A DNA stretch of 64,000 bases from the NCBI RefSeq assembly GCF_029227915.1, contig NC_079888.1, forward strand, positions 2,489,001-2,553,000. The letters are read 5' to 3'. Below are positions 20,431 through 32,173 of this stretch, piece after piece; position 1 is the first letter of the stretch, and each line of letters starts with the position of its first letter. The position numbers and the translations under genes were made by a program. The stretch comes from Hydractinia symbiolongicarpus. Lineage: Eukaryota > Cnidaria > Hydrozoa > Anthoathecata > Hydractiniidae. Under the pieces are notes generated by a model. The model made no database searches, was not told the origin of the DNA, and saw only the letters and a list, made by a program, of their open reading frames with translations.

Positions 20431-21829
20431 ATGGCTGTTTCATTAAAAAGACCAGCTACTACTTATGAGAAATATGAAGATATCGATGCCGCAGAGTTAA
20501 GTACAGTAAGTGAATTTTAACGAAGGGGTGCGGGTGTAACCTGGGAAACGCGAGTTCCAATTGTATTAAGCTTTTCACTAGAGAAGAGGTAGATTTTTCT
20601 AGAAATTCTGTAGCTGAGTTGTCAGGGGAAGAAAAAGACATGTTTGTACTAAGTTTTTTACAAATTTCTAGGCTGCCAAAATTTTTATCTACAAGTTCAG
20701 GACATATAAATTTTTTTATGTATGGGCGTAAAATTTGCAGAAAGACATTCCTTTTCTTACTAGATATATATCCTTGCAAACTTTTGCTCGTTTATGCAAA
20801 CATTTTGACGAGGAGGGTGCAAAACCAAGAAAACATGGTAATAACAAAAGGCTCCCATCAAATGCTCATACATACAAAACTAATTGCCATGTAAAAAGGT
20901 TTATTGAAAATTACGCAGAAGAGCATGCTGTTCTATTGCCTGGTCGGATACCAGGTTACAGGGATGAATCAATTTCATTAATTCCATCATCAGATACCAA
21001 AAAAAATATATGGCACTACTACAGAGAAAGTTGTATAAAATCTGTTATTCCATATGTAAGCTACAGTCAGTTTACAGTGTTGTGGAATGAGGTCATGCAA
21101 TGGGTAGTAGTTGCCAAACCACTAACAGATATATGTGCGACTTGTCAATGAAATAATAATGTCATTTTTCGCAGCATTAATAAATCCGAGCAGGAAAAAT
21201 CAAATCTTCTTAGGGAGCAAATTGTCCACCTGAAAAAAGCACAAGAAGAGCTTGATTATTATAAGCAGCAATGTAGGCAGACAGTGGAAGATTTAATTTT
21301 TATTTTTTATTTTCATTTTTAGGCCAGAACAAGAATAATTACTTTTTATGGTACTTTGTTTGGAGAACACTGACAGGTTTGCATCACGAAATTGAATACT
21401 CGTTTATGTTAGTGGGTCACACCAAATGCAGTTGCGAGGACTTTATATGATGTTGCTAAATGCTGTGACGATTCCGCATCCTGCAACAGTGCTAAACTGG
21501 TTGGAAAACATGATGGCACTGTTCTGGTACCAACATTTGACTGGGTGGCTATGCTGTCCAAATATTTCATTAAAATTTCTAACATCACTAGCTATCATCA
21601 TTTTCGAGTTAACCACACTGAACCAGGCATTGTCTATTGTTACGTAGGTTTAACTTCAGACCCTGTAAAAGTAAATATACTGAAAAAGAATACAACTTTC
21701 CAAAAAGAAATGCCCACAATAATCACCCCAGTCGGCTTAACAGCAGCTAGGCGAAAATATTTGTATGATGAAATAAGACCTTTTTGCGCAGAAGGCACTG
21801 AAGATGCTGTTGCACCAATACCTACATAA
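20431..21829 (+). pseudogene. DUF7869-like (transposase-like) gene, broken
   Basis: ATG 20431 opens a short exon (MAVSLKRPATTYEKYEDID) ending at donor ACA|GTAAGT (20505). Following segments read NCIKLFTREEVDF, then about 20735-21151 ARLCKHFDEEGAKPRKHGN, LPGRIPGYRDE, LWNEVMQWVVVAKPLTDICATCQ, where a TGA interrupts. A coiled region follows (EQEKSNLLREQIVHLKKAQEE). After AG at 21322, GQNKNNYFLWYFVWRTLTGLH and VGHTKCSC appear, then by frameshift PTFDWVAMLSKYF, ITSYHHFRV, RRKYLYDEIRPFC. The CxGQNKN and GHTK blocks are those of a large invertebrate family annotated as DUF7869, thought to be transposon-related. Part of the catalytic region before GQNKN is missing, so this copy is inactive. Confidence 0.65.
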
Positions 21830-21931
21830 TACTTTGCGATAACTGAAATTAGAAAGTTTTTGTAGATAAACAAAATGTTTTCAGAAGTTAGCATTTTTTG
21901 TGTGAAAAGCACTATATATTTTTTATTACTA

Positions 21932-22510
21932 CAGTAGACTCCCGGGTATTCAAACCTGCAGTTATTCGAAATTCTCGGTTATTCGAAGCGATTTTCATTC
22001 CCCTTGAATTTTCTAACTCGTTTTAGAGTAAATCTCTCTCAGTTATTCAAACTTCAGTTATTCGAAAATTCGTTTATTCGAAGTGGTTTTCTAACCCCCT
22101 TGGCTCAATATTCTCTCAGTTATTCAAAATCCTTGACAATAGCTGGAGTAAAAGTGAGAATTTTCAACTTCCAACACTTTTTATAAAAGAAAAATAGTCT
22201 TTATTCCTAAAAATAAAACTATGTACAAAGCAATTTTTTTAAAAGTTGAATGCTTTCACCATTTCCAGAAAATTTTTATTTATTTGTTTTAAGTAAACAT
22301 TATATTTGTATATTTTAACGTTTGAAACACTCGTTGCGTTTAAAACTGTAGAGTAGAAACTTGATATGACTACTTTTTTTATTCAAATCCCTCCAATCCG
22401 TCAGAGTGAAAATTGGACCAAAATAAGAAAATTTTCAGTTATTCGAAATTTCGGTTATTCGAAGTAAATTCCTATCCCCCGTGGAGCTTCGAATAACCGG
22501 GAGTGTACTG
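21932..22510. mobile_element. pogo/Tigger-like MITE, TA-flanked
   Basis: A 579-bp element with ends CAGTAGACTCCCGGGTATTC and (inverted) CAGTACACTCCCGGTTATTC, flanked by TA on both sides (21930-21931 and 22511-22512). It contains several internal TTATTCGAA motifs, some inverted near the ends. No transposase. The CAGT...TTATTCGAA ends and TA duplication are typical of Tc1/mariner-pogo derivatives. Confidence 0.85.
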
Positions 22511-22512
22511 TA

Positions 22513-23640
22513 TATTATATATTACTGCATACTATTGTATGTTATAGCTAGCTATACATTTTGCACCTGTTTTGAAAGAAACCTGTTTTTCTTTTTCATC
22601 TTAGTTGTAAATGACTTTTTTGAATTGACCATTTTTGTATATTTTAATAAGAGAGATAAATTTAAACTGCTCTTCCAAATATAATATAAAAGACAAAAAA
22701 ATAACCTTACGTATTAAACAAATTACTTGCCACGCTGTCACATGTAACCATCTTGTCTCGAACGTTCCTGCTCCGTCAACGTGAGTCATGTGGACGAAGT
22801 ATTACGGAGGCCGATTTAAAATAATCAACCTCGTTTCCAGCGCATATTTGTTAACAAAATTGATTTGTAACAATCACCAAGAATAAAAGGATAAGATTAT
22901 CATACTCCACGTGAAATAAACTATTACTTTAATACCACTTCTCCTCGTTCTCAGAGATTCTTGCCTTTCCTCGAATTTATCGCTTGAATATTTAAATAGC
23001 GGGAATAAGGTAGCCAGGAGACCCAGCGTAATTTTTCTTACCACCGGGAAATCGGAGTAGTTAAGGTGAGAAAAATTACGCTGGGTCTCAAACGATTTTT
23101 CTGCGGCCAAAATCTGGCCGCGCTTTTTGATTGGCTAATTCTATTGTTCTTTGCTCACGTGGTCCATGTCGGGGAAAGCCCTTTTCATCCGAATATTCCA
23201 GCGAGTGGTTTCACTCACCCTAACAAACATTAGTAAACTATAAAGTTTTTACCACAGTAAGATGTGGCCAAGCTTGGTAAACAACTCACAGATAAATTAA
23301 AATGGCCTCCGAAGCGATTAGTCACATTGTCCAATTTAAACTCGGGGTTTCCGCTGAGTCATTCGTTCGCGTCCAAGCTTTAGTTTGAGAGAAACTCATT
23401 TAATCAACTCGAAGAAGAAAGCTTAGTTAACTAGGCTAGGAATAAGGTTGATACATGCGCAAACAAAATACCGAGCGTGAAACAGCCATGAATGATTCAA
23501 ACATGTTTGTTATAATGTAATGTTTTAACACCAAAATGAGAGCAAAAATTATGCACCAGAAAACTTAATGTAATAAATTTCATTGGAATTTCACATATAA
23601 TAAACAAGCTAACTTTTAAAATCATATATCAAAATGACAA
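22513..23640. other. non-coding, includes hairpin at 23018-23089
   Basis: No supported gene. Contains a CAACCTCGTTTCC motif (22828), shared with other MITE ends in the window, and a perfect-looking hairpin. Confidence 0.5.
23018..23089. repeat. long hairpin, 25-bp arms
   Basis: GAGACCCAGCGTAATTTTTC... (23018-23042) pairs with its inverted copy at 23065-23089 (24 of 25 bases), with a 22-base loop. It could be a folded-back MITE or a small-RNA precursor; nothing more can be said from sequence alone. Confidence 0.8.
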
Positions 23641-25100
23641 TTCATTTTTTTTAAATTAAAAGTTTTTTTAATTTTCCATCGTATTCGGACTTAATGTCAT
23701 CACCAATAATTGACATTGATCTGTTTTGTGCCAACTGTTCCATCTCATTTTATTTTTTTATTTCTTCCTTGAGATTGTCTCTAGCTGTTTCTAGTTTTAT
23801 CTGTAACTGTGCTGAAATTCGCTTTAGGCCCATTTCATACATGTGAGGAGAACGTTTATAAGTTTCCTTTGGTGATTATATTGTATAATCACGTCACATG
23901 GACCCAAGACCTTTTCAAGGAGACGTACTGTATTCTCTTGATCAGTAGCAGGTAACTGCTTTTTACGATGTGATAATGTTGTTGCTGTTTTTTCTAGACG
24001 AACCAGTTGGTGTTCCATGTATTGTTACAGCTTTTTCTGCAATGGGAGTGCTTGTCATGAAATTTGAAACCTTGGCTGGAATTGGTGTATCTGGAATTGA
24101 TATGACAGGTACTTCATATGTTGACGAGGATGGTGATTCATATTCAGCTGTCAAATCAATATCCATGTCTGCATCATTTTCTTGTTCATTGATCAGCTTG
24201 GCAAAACTGAGGGTACTCTATTGGCCAATTTTAGTACTGCCATTTGTGGCTTCAACTTTCAGTTTTAATGCAGGTATGCAGGTTTGTTGTTCCAGACATT
24301 TTTTCCAACACTGCTTCAGATATTCTTTTTCAGTCTGCATTGTGTTATTCCTGAAGTGATGTTTACGTTTTTTATTATTCATCACATTTTCTGTGTCTGC
24401 AAATTCTGCTCCGAAATATGCTTCCTTCCAAAATCCTGGTATTAAGAGGTAATGTGTAATATGCTCTAAGTGTGCTTGGTATATCCATGGTTTTTTTCAA
24501 TAACTGTGTATGAAATAACTGTGTTACCCCGCTTCTCCAGTTCTTTACTATGTTTTGTGATTTTGCTTTCTATGTCCGATTTTATGTGATGCTCCTGAAC
24601 ATTGTCAAAAACTTGTAGTCAGATGAAAGCATTGAATAAGACATTTTCAGGGTGATGGTTTGATGTATGTGTGGATATTGTTTTCAAAAAGTTGAATGTT
24701 CTCTCCTCTTCTTCAGTGTTAGTTGTTGGTCCAGAAAAAAGACGGTACTGCTCTGGTGCATGGACAGTTAAAGCGTGGTAGTACGAGCCAAACATTTTCT
24801 GCATTGTCAAGGAGATGGTGTTTTTAATAACCTCATTCAGTATTATTGCATGCTGGAATGACTGGTTCTAAAGACGTAAAATCGAAATGGGTGTTCTATT
24901 TTGTCCGGATTTATAAAGAATACCCAGCATTTCACAGGTTTGTTGTAGAACTTTGTAGACATTAGCATCTGTTTTGTCCTTTCAAAACCTCGTGCAATCT
25001 ATTAAACTCAGCCGATAATCTGCTGCACGTTTCGCCTCTTTTCCGGAAAATCACATAGTAACAGTTACATTCTCTCGGGTTTCTCTCGGGTTGCTCAACA
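23640..25100 (-). pseudogene. unrecognised repeated gene family, copy 2 (decayed)
   Basis: Reading on the minus strand from about 25100: KVLQQTCEMLGILYKSG, RTPISILRL, NEVIKNTISLTMQKMFGSYY, HALTVHAPEQYRLFSG, NTEEEERTFNFLKTIS, SNHHPENVLFNAF, a stop, then KITKHSKELEKRGNTVISY, a Thr/Pro-rich linker, DVIIQYNHQRK and a helical tail (frameshifted). It is collinear with 13666-12651. Several stops and frameshifts show it is dead. The YYHALTVHAPEQYRL/NTEEEER block looks like a conserved core, but I cannot name the family. Confidence 0.6.
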
Positions 25101-25129
25101 GTAGTTTGAACATCTATTTTCAGTCCTAA

Positions 25130-25995
25130 AATATAAATATTTTTATTGCACGTCTTTTTTTATAAGAAACATGCTTTTTGAGTTCGGCTTGGATGTTTTA
25201 TTTTTAAACCAGAGTCTCTGAAAATGTGTAAGAGCCAGACCCCTGCTTTATACTTTTAAAATGCTTATCAGCACTCGTTCCCAGAGTTTTGCCTTCTCTT
25301 AACAATAAATATTTTTGATTCTTTTTAAAAAAATATCAAGAAAATATGCCAAAATGACCATAAAGGGGGACACCGTATCCTTAACTCATTCGTACAAATT
25401 TTGAAGGAAGCTCATCCCCAAATAAAGTCAGTCACAAAATTTTTGCCTTAGATGAATTTGGTAGCGTCTCCGTAATAACGGTTCAGACCCAAGGTGCAGT
25501 GAGGAAGAGGATGGTACGAACCTTATCGGGAAAAAGGGGTTAAGGTTAATAATTTAGTCACAAGTGCATAATTTTCACCAGGTCAAAAAATGCCTTTCGC
25601 GAAAATAAGAGCCTTGTTTCCAGGACTTGTATCAAGACGGATTATTTCTGCGGCTTTTTTATTTCTTGACAATACTTTTTATTAATAGAAAACACGATAT
25701 TATTAAAACTACGCAGTTATTTTCCCGATAAGGTAGTAGGTAGGTAGGTAGTAGATAAAGCTCTGAAAAATGGGTTAAAGATGGTAAAACCGCGTAAATT
25801 GGTCAAATGAACACCTAAGCGGACACGTGTGGTTCTAGTTTTGCATCCCAATTACCTCAAGGGAAGAAAATTTCGCGGACGAGAAGGTAAAATGGGCGAA
25901 TTTCGCGGAATTTAGGGTCTATAAAATAGTTGGTTTACAACCTCGTTTCCATGTATCGCGTCATCTCCGCGGCTTTTCTATTTTCCGAACAAGGC
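25130..25995. other. non-coding, degenerate repeats
   Basis: No supported gene. Contains TTAATAGAAAACACGAT...ATTAAAACTACG (25685 onward), which recurs at 26045-26075 inside the next gene region, and a CTTGTTTCCAGGACTTG motif resembling MITE ends elsewhere. Confidence 0.45.
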
Positions 25996-25998
25996 TTA

Positions 25999-28304
25999 TT
26001 AAATTTGTATTCTATATTGTGATCTTGGAGCAGGAGGTATAATTAATAGAAAACACGATAGAATTAAAACTACGGAGTTTTTATTTTTCACGAAGAAATA
26101 CACCAAGTTTACGGAGCAAAAATTATGTGGGTAGCGTATCGTACCTATTTTTTCAAAATACTCTTGATCTGTGTAGTATATCGCCTGGTCATACATGCAG
26201 AAACACATAATCAACAGATGCGAATGATTGGAAATACAACATATATCATGCCAATTGCCAAGGTGGCGCTGCCGTTGCAACTCTTTTAACGCAGCAACGG
26301 ATTCATCAAAACCGTTAAAACATTGAGCCTGTTCCATTCCACCAAGCCTGTTCCATTCGAACTTTAAAGTTTCAGCATCCATGTTTGAATAAAACGAATC
26401 TGGTTGTAGTCGTAAAAACGGTTCGTGCTTCTTGACAAAACTTTTTTGCAACATTTCGACTGGATTTTTTTTCCTGGGTGAGCAAAGGACGGATATGAAA
26501 ACAATCATTTTTTCGTGAACATTTCGTAAATGTGATAGTAGTACTATTTATTAATTCGATGCTTTTCTTACCTTAAACTGTAATCTTGTTGGTCTCAATT
26601 TTACCATCATTCAAGGTTAAACTTTCAAACTCCTGTGGAACTAAGCATTCTCCCATTGAATAAATACCCTGTTTAAAATATAAATATATATACACTTTTT
26701 TTAAGAAACTCCTATATTTCGCGAGTTACGGTACCTATAATCTTAGCTTCGTATTTCTTAAAAACGTGTTTCTTATAAAAAATGTGTACCAATTTAATGA
26801 ATTCAAAAAATATCTTATTTTTAAATTTCATCAAGCAGCCATACTGATGAATAACCAACATTTCTTTTGGAAATTTCTACTAAAATTGTGACAAAATTCT
26901 TAAAACTTGCATATCCAATAACAAATATAGAACCTAGAAACAAGTTTAACAACATAAAAATCTACTTCGAAAAAGTACCTTGTGAATAAGATCTTTTAAT
27001 CTACTTGTCACCTCTGTATCCTGCTCTTCTGTTGGCATTGTAACATCTGTTCCATTAAGTCTTAAAATATGAAAACATTTTTACTAAAACCTCTATTCAA
27101 TAAATGCTTCGTTTACACTCGAGCACTTATACGGAGTTATAAGTATTCGGATTCAAACGAAAATGTAATAGTTCGAAAACAGACATATTTTATTCGTTTA
27201 CACTCCGTTATTGTATGCGTTATTGTATATATAGGTTTAAATTAGAAATTTATACGGATTCAAGCAATTATTACGGATTCAAACGAATCTGGGGAAAAAA
27301 ATTCTGAAACTTTTCAGTTGTTATTTTTTATCGTTTTTATGCTGAATCCGTATAAATTTGCAAAATTTAGTGTAACCGCAATCCGTATAAATTTCTATTT
27401 TTAGTAACTTACTCATAAATCCAGATAAATTTGCACAAGTGTAAACGCAGTAAAAATTTGCATATTTATTTTTTCATGTAAATAAAAAATTCGATTCCTC
27501 CTACATTTCTCTACTAGAAAATGATGGGTTTAAAGCATCGTATAATATATATACCTCCTTTTGATTTTTCTACTTCTTGGCTTTGACGAGAATGTAGCAA
27601 ATTGGTTCAAGTCACAACCACTGTTATTTAAAAATTTCTTAACAATTTGTCCAGCATTTTTAGGAGTTTCACTTTTTGAGTTGAGTAAGTTAAAATCCTT
27701 AGCCAACTGAGTGAAATTAACCTCATCACCATCTGGCAAATTGGCATCTTTAGTGAGACAGCCAGCAAAGGTTGCCAACATGGTCATGATGTCTCTTTAA
27801 TCCAGCAGCAATAACTTCTTTTTCATTCAATGTGCGTTGGAGGGCACTTTCACGACTTTCAAACGATTTAGTCATTCTTTGTTCACTGTATTGCCTATTT
27901 GAAAATTCAAATGTTACACTGTGTTGCTCCTGAAACTTCTGGTCTAATGATTTGATGGTAGATTTGGTGATGTGTAACAAAACCTTTTTTGCTGGTTTAT
28001 AGAGTCCAGCCTCTATCGCTTCTTTTTTTCAGATAGCTTACTTTTACTGGAAAATAGGATAGTGGTATCCCATATTTTTCATTTGTTAAACATGCTTTAC
28101 AATCCAAAAGACAATGTTTTTGTTTATCTCCAGAGGTTAGCTTATTCCAAGTTTTCGATGAAAACGACTCTAAAACATGTTTTCTCTTTTCAGCAGATGT
28201 TTTCACGAGTGCAAATACATGATCTTTTATTTAGATGGTTTTTTGTATGGCTCATAAGTTATCTCAAAACTTGTTTCTTCGGCAAACTGGGAAATAAAAC
28301 TTAA
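25999..28304 (-). pseudogene. decayed multi-exon gene of a repeated family (possibly vertnin/OTU-related)
   Basis: Segments on the minus strand, in order: 28206-27997 (KRKHVLESFSSKTWNKL, HCLLDCKACLTNEKYGIPLSYF), 27980-27780 (KSFESRESALQRTLNEKEV, GLKRHHDHVGN), by frameshift 27787-27545 (LATFAGCLTKDANLPDGDEV, FLNNSGCDLNQFATFSS) to a donor AG|GTATAT, then about 27061-26981 (TEEQDTEVTSRLKDLIHK|GTACTT), about 26669-26575 (IYSMGECLVPQEFESLTL, ends in TAA before donor), and 26480-26148 (HEPFLRLQPDSFYSNMDAE, WNRLGGMEQAQCFNGF, LGNWHDICCISN) to a donor GTACGA. Splice sites are preserved but frames are broken twice. The last part resembles vertnin/OTU-like sequences weakly. No function is assigned. Confidence 0.5.
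27109..27450. mobile_element. non-autonomous TIR element in an intron
   Basis: About 340 bp bounded by TTCGTTTACACTCGAGCA and, inverted, TGCGTTTACACTTGTGCA. Internal inverted AATTTATACGGATTC / AATCCGTATAAATTT blocks extend the symmetry. Target duplication not obvious. It lies in an intron of the decayed gene at 25999-28304. Confidence 0.65.
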
Positions 28305-28419
28305 ATGGTGATTGCCACCTCGTCTGTTCTAAAGTTCGTCCCATCTATCACTATCCTTCATCAACAACTCATAGATATACACTTTTGCAAATCCACAGGT
28401 GAGTGGATCTAACAAAGGC

Positions 28420-28930
28420 ATGCTGATCAGACCTCTGATCTTGACGGGCGAGTGTAGCGCGTGTAAGTCATAATGAAGAAGAACTACTTTGTTCATCACT
28501 AACATACTGCCTGACAGTGAGCGGGATTCGATCCGCGTCCCCAGAACTGGGAGCCGCAGAGGAAACTACTACACTACGTGCGGCAATATGTTAGTGATGA
28601 ACTCAGATAGTTTATTGGGATGGTGTGTATACATAGGTGAATATTTATCATAGCATGACTTACACGCATTACACTCGCCCGTCATGATCAGAGGTCTGAT
28701 CGGCGTGAAGCATTCTCTGTTGAGAATGAAATGCGGATTTGCTATGATAAATATTCACCTATGTATACACACCATCCGGATAAACTATCTGAGTTCATCA
28801 CTAACATATTGCTGCACGTAGTGTAGTGGTTTCGTCGGCGGCTCCCAATTCTGGGGACCGCGGATCGAATTCAGCTCACTGCCAGGCAGTATGTTAGTGA
28901 TAAACAAAGTAGTTCTTCTTCATTATAAAG
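28420..28930. repeat. inverted pair of tRNA-derived SINE-like units
   Basis: Left arm (about 28466-28650, minus) and right arm (about 28745-28925, plus) are inverted copies. Each has an A-box-like GTAGTGTAGTRGTTTC and a B-box GGATCGAATCC/GGATCGAATTC, as in tRNA-derived SINEs. Each arm also carries ATGTTAGTGATGAACTC and ACACACCATCC blocks. A block TGATCAGACCTCTGATC plus GACGGGCGAGTGTA occurs at 28423-28465 and again inverted at 28670-28700. No intact tRNA gene: the acceptor stem is not formed. Confidence 0.7.
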
Positions 28931-29455
28931 ACATGCTGTTTGAATCTAAAATAAAATATAAAATACATGAAATTAATAGATTTGGCTCGTAACTATTTAC
29001 ACTTTTTTCTGTAAGAACAATGAGGCTAAAAATTTTAAAAAAAACAAACAAAATAAGAACAATGGCAAGGCGGAGATTCTCTTTTTCTCTAAAAAACACA
29101 ACAAACATGGAACAAACATATCTGTCAAGTTATATATAGAATAAAATATAAATATTTGATTGTTTTGTTTTTACAAGGAGTGCACAAGAAAAATCGAGCT
29201 GAATAAAGTTTTTAAATGAAAATTTAACTAGAAATTGCTACAGTGTTTCATGCTTTTTGCAATTAATTTTGACAAAATGATTTATGATGTCCGCATAAAA
29301 CGTGATCAGATCCAGGCAGGAGTTGAACCTGCTCACTTTTTTGGTGTTTTTCCAAAGAGACATCTAGAACTTAATAAAGGTACTCTTTTTTTAAAAAAAA
29401 ATTGAAGTAGTGTGCATTCAGATGACAGCGTTATTTCACCAAAACTATCACGAAC
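28931..29455. other. non-coding AT-rich spacer
   Basis: No supported gene; no strong repeat seen. Confidence 0.45.
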
Positions 29456-29461
29456 AAGTTA

Positions 29462-29908
29462 ATTTAGGAAATTAAAGTAACAATTCCCATCTTCTATGCT
29501 GTTGTTGATGAAAGGAATCCACTCATCCCAGAGTGTCAAAGCAATTGAACCAGTATTGTTAAAAATGACACCGTTGTTTAATACCCTGACGTTTATTTGA
29601 CTGCAAAAGAGTGACTTTTCCTTTGATACATACCAAGGTCTCAACAGCAGGGTTTTCATCTAACGAGATGTTTATTTTGTTATGTTCACTTTTTTCAAAT
29701 GCAACACTGTTTTGGTCGAGATTCGATGACGAGGAATTAATGATATAATCAGCATAGTGACTAACCTTGTTATCTTCAGTTTGATTTATTATTTTTTGGA
29801 ATTTAACCGCTTCCCCCGACAACCTGGCACGGAAAATCTGATTATGTTTTGTTGGATGATAACATATGGCTTTAACAACTGTTTTAGATGTCTGTAGCCG
29901 TACACTGA
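29462..29908 (-). pseudogene. OB-fold (RPA-like) gene fragment
   Basis: After an AG near 29911, the minus strand reads VRLQTSKTVVKAICYHPTKH, RARLSGEAVKFQKIINQ, then NPAVETLVCIKGKVTLLQS. A shift of frame then gives NNGVIFNNTGSIALTLWDEW and NSIEDGNCYFNFLN. The block NTGSIxLTLWxE followed by GxxYxFxNL is typical of OB-folds in replication protein A-like proteins. A frameshift separates the two halves near 29580-29610. Cnidarian genomes carry many such transposon-associated OB-fold genes; whether this one belongs to an element is unknown. Confidence 0.5.
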
Positions 29909-29911
29909 AAC

Positions 29912-31870
29912 ATTTCTTTTCTTTTTTGTGGTGATAAATTTAGTAATACACTTACCTGCTTGTAATTTTTTAGTACGATTCTCTTAACATAAATATCAAG
30001 AAGAGGAAAACCATAAAGGTCAAAACGTTAGAACGTGTTAAGAACATTCAAGGTTTTTAATACCAAAAAGTCCTGAAATGCTCCTTTAAAATCGAAGTGA
30101 CAAAATAAGGGGAAAATTAAGAATAGTTTAAGAACATTTTGAGGCTTTTATGTTAAAAACATTTTTAGGCTTTCTTCGGGTTTACTGCTTCAATAAAAAA
30201 TGACATTGTATCATACACCACTTTTCCATCAGTACCATTAACTAGGTTGGAAATATTTGAAAAAAAATAAAATAAAAGTCCACAATATAATATGATACAA
30301 TCGACCAAATTTGGCAAGGTTCAAACATAAAATAAATTAAAACCTACAGAAAAAGAAAATATTTTTCGTTTTACACTTTACCTTAACTAATCGATTAGGC
30401 CCATGGAAGAATCCACTCACTGACATAAATATTAAAAAAAGTCTGTGCACGAAGCTGTGAATAAAACTAAATGTTGCAGCATGATATAGAATTACTATAT
30501 TTGACTATAATTAGCCCTCCCACATGGCCTTTTTTTATTTTCTAGTTAGCGACTGCAACTAATGTCATCTACATTTGAGAGAGTACATTTTAAAATATTC
30601 ATTGAAAGTGAAACAAACAAACTTTTTATAAACAAAGTGATTTATATAAAAAAAATTTATTTATTTATTTTAAAAACAAAATAATTCACTGAAAAATTAA
30701 AGTGAAACGATTTAAAACAAAAATATAAGAACAATTTCAGGGTAAGGGCATCTCAGGATGAAGCCAAATTTCAAACAAACAAAAAGTGTATACACGAAGA
30801 GATAACAAAAAAACAGATACTATATAAAAATCCTTAGTGTTTTTCATCACTTTCGGAAAAGCAAACCGACATAATTTTTACACAAAAATTTTTTGGATGA
30901 AGAAAAACTTCTGTTTTTTCCGTCAACTATGATATTATGGGAACACAGGAATGCAACCAAACTTTTTTCTTTCTCCAAAGAAATATCAAAAAAAAAAAAA
31001 TATTCACATGTAGTAAAATATACACTCACAATAGTAGCAATTTTTATAGGTACAGCTAAACCGCTCAAACCAACACTAAAAAAAAGAGATCTGATGCGAA
31101 AAAACAAATTATACAATTATTCGTTAAAGGCGACTGTCTTTTGTTTAGACAGCCATTGTTTTTGACAATGGAAACTCGGAAGAGGACCAATACAAATCGA
31201 GAGCCCTCCATAACTCGAAACGTCAAAAGTTCGAGTTGACAATCTCATCCCCAGAGTTTCCTTTTCTTTCCTTTCTTCATTCTTTCTTTCGCGTAGAAAC
31301 AGCCGTGTACATTATTTAGTGCGGAAATCTTCAAGCCTTTAGGCTTCTTGTTCATATTGAAATTACTGTGGTATACACTTAATTATGTCTACCATCAGTA
31401 AACGACTTACTTAAAATAAGTTGGCTAAAAAGTAGAGATACTTTCGAATCTTTGATGTGTAAAGACACCGAACATCATTGTTTCACGTGCTTTTTTATAC
31501 TCTTGCGCCTTATGAATCCAAAACAAGGTGGACAAGGAACGCCATCAGCATTTTGTCGCTGTGTAAAATGTCCAATAACTATTACATCCGTTCAATGATT
31601 TTTTAAGGCTGAAGTGATAGTCTCATAATCACCCTTCCTTATCGTCTTTCAACACACTTAGGAGCGTGCTTTAGAAAGGTCTTGACTTCTACTTTATCCT
31701 TAGGTTGTCGTTCTGGATGACGGGGGAATTTTCACCTAAATTATTTACAAAATAAACAACTGCTGCTTGTGGCCACTGCTACAAAGAAAAGCATATACGG
31801 AGAAATATTATATGGAATGTCAATAAAGTAAGATATAATAATTCCAAATATACCTTTTAACAGCGTCGAC
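29912..31870. other. non-coding AT-rich region
   Basis: About 2 kb with no supported gene. Open frames at 30847-31165 on both strands overlap each other and show no family features. Confidence 0.45.
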
Positions 31871-31905
31871 TATTGTTGCATTATTACATACATACACTAG
31901 ATGCT

Positions 31906-32173
31906 ATGAGAATTGAGTTTAACACAAAAAATGGCAAGCCTTTTATATTTTGTATTTTAATGGTTGCTATTATTTTTATTAATGTAACAGAAGTGCAGTC
32001 GCTTTCTAGATGTGCTTTCTCGCGCGACAGAAGTAGCTCTGGTACTTGCTGGTTGAAGTTTAAATTTCATTGGCTCTTCAAAATAATCGAAGTCATAGAA
32101 AAATTGCTGAGAGTAAAACCTTTAAAAGTGAGTGAATTTCATAAATGGCTTGATGATCATAAATATGAAATAG
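31906..32173 (+). CDS. 5' exon of an integrase-family gene, with hydrophobic N-terminus
   Basis: ATG 31906 opens a frame with a hydrophobic stretch (FIFCILMVAIIFINVTEV, about residues 13-30) like a signal peptide or anchor, then a Cys-containing basic part and KVSEFHKWLDDHKYEI. A donor (AAATAG|GTATGT) lies at 32173/32174 and leaves phase 1. The next acceptor TTTTTAG|AAGAG at 32784 joins in phase to EESTDDAILDEENVIKYYY, the start of the integrase-core gene. An unusual start for a nuclear integrase-like protein; the true start could be downstream. Confidence 0.5.

Noticed and set aside
28430-28930. Possible tRNA genes (A and B boxes)
   Set aside because: Acceptor and anticodon stems do not form; the two units are SINE-like and inverted.
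30847-31165. Overlapping open frames on both strands
   Set aside because: Low-complexity K/F-rich frames opposing each other, with no motif.
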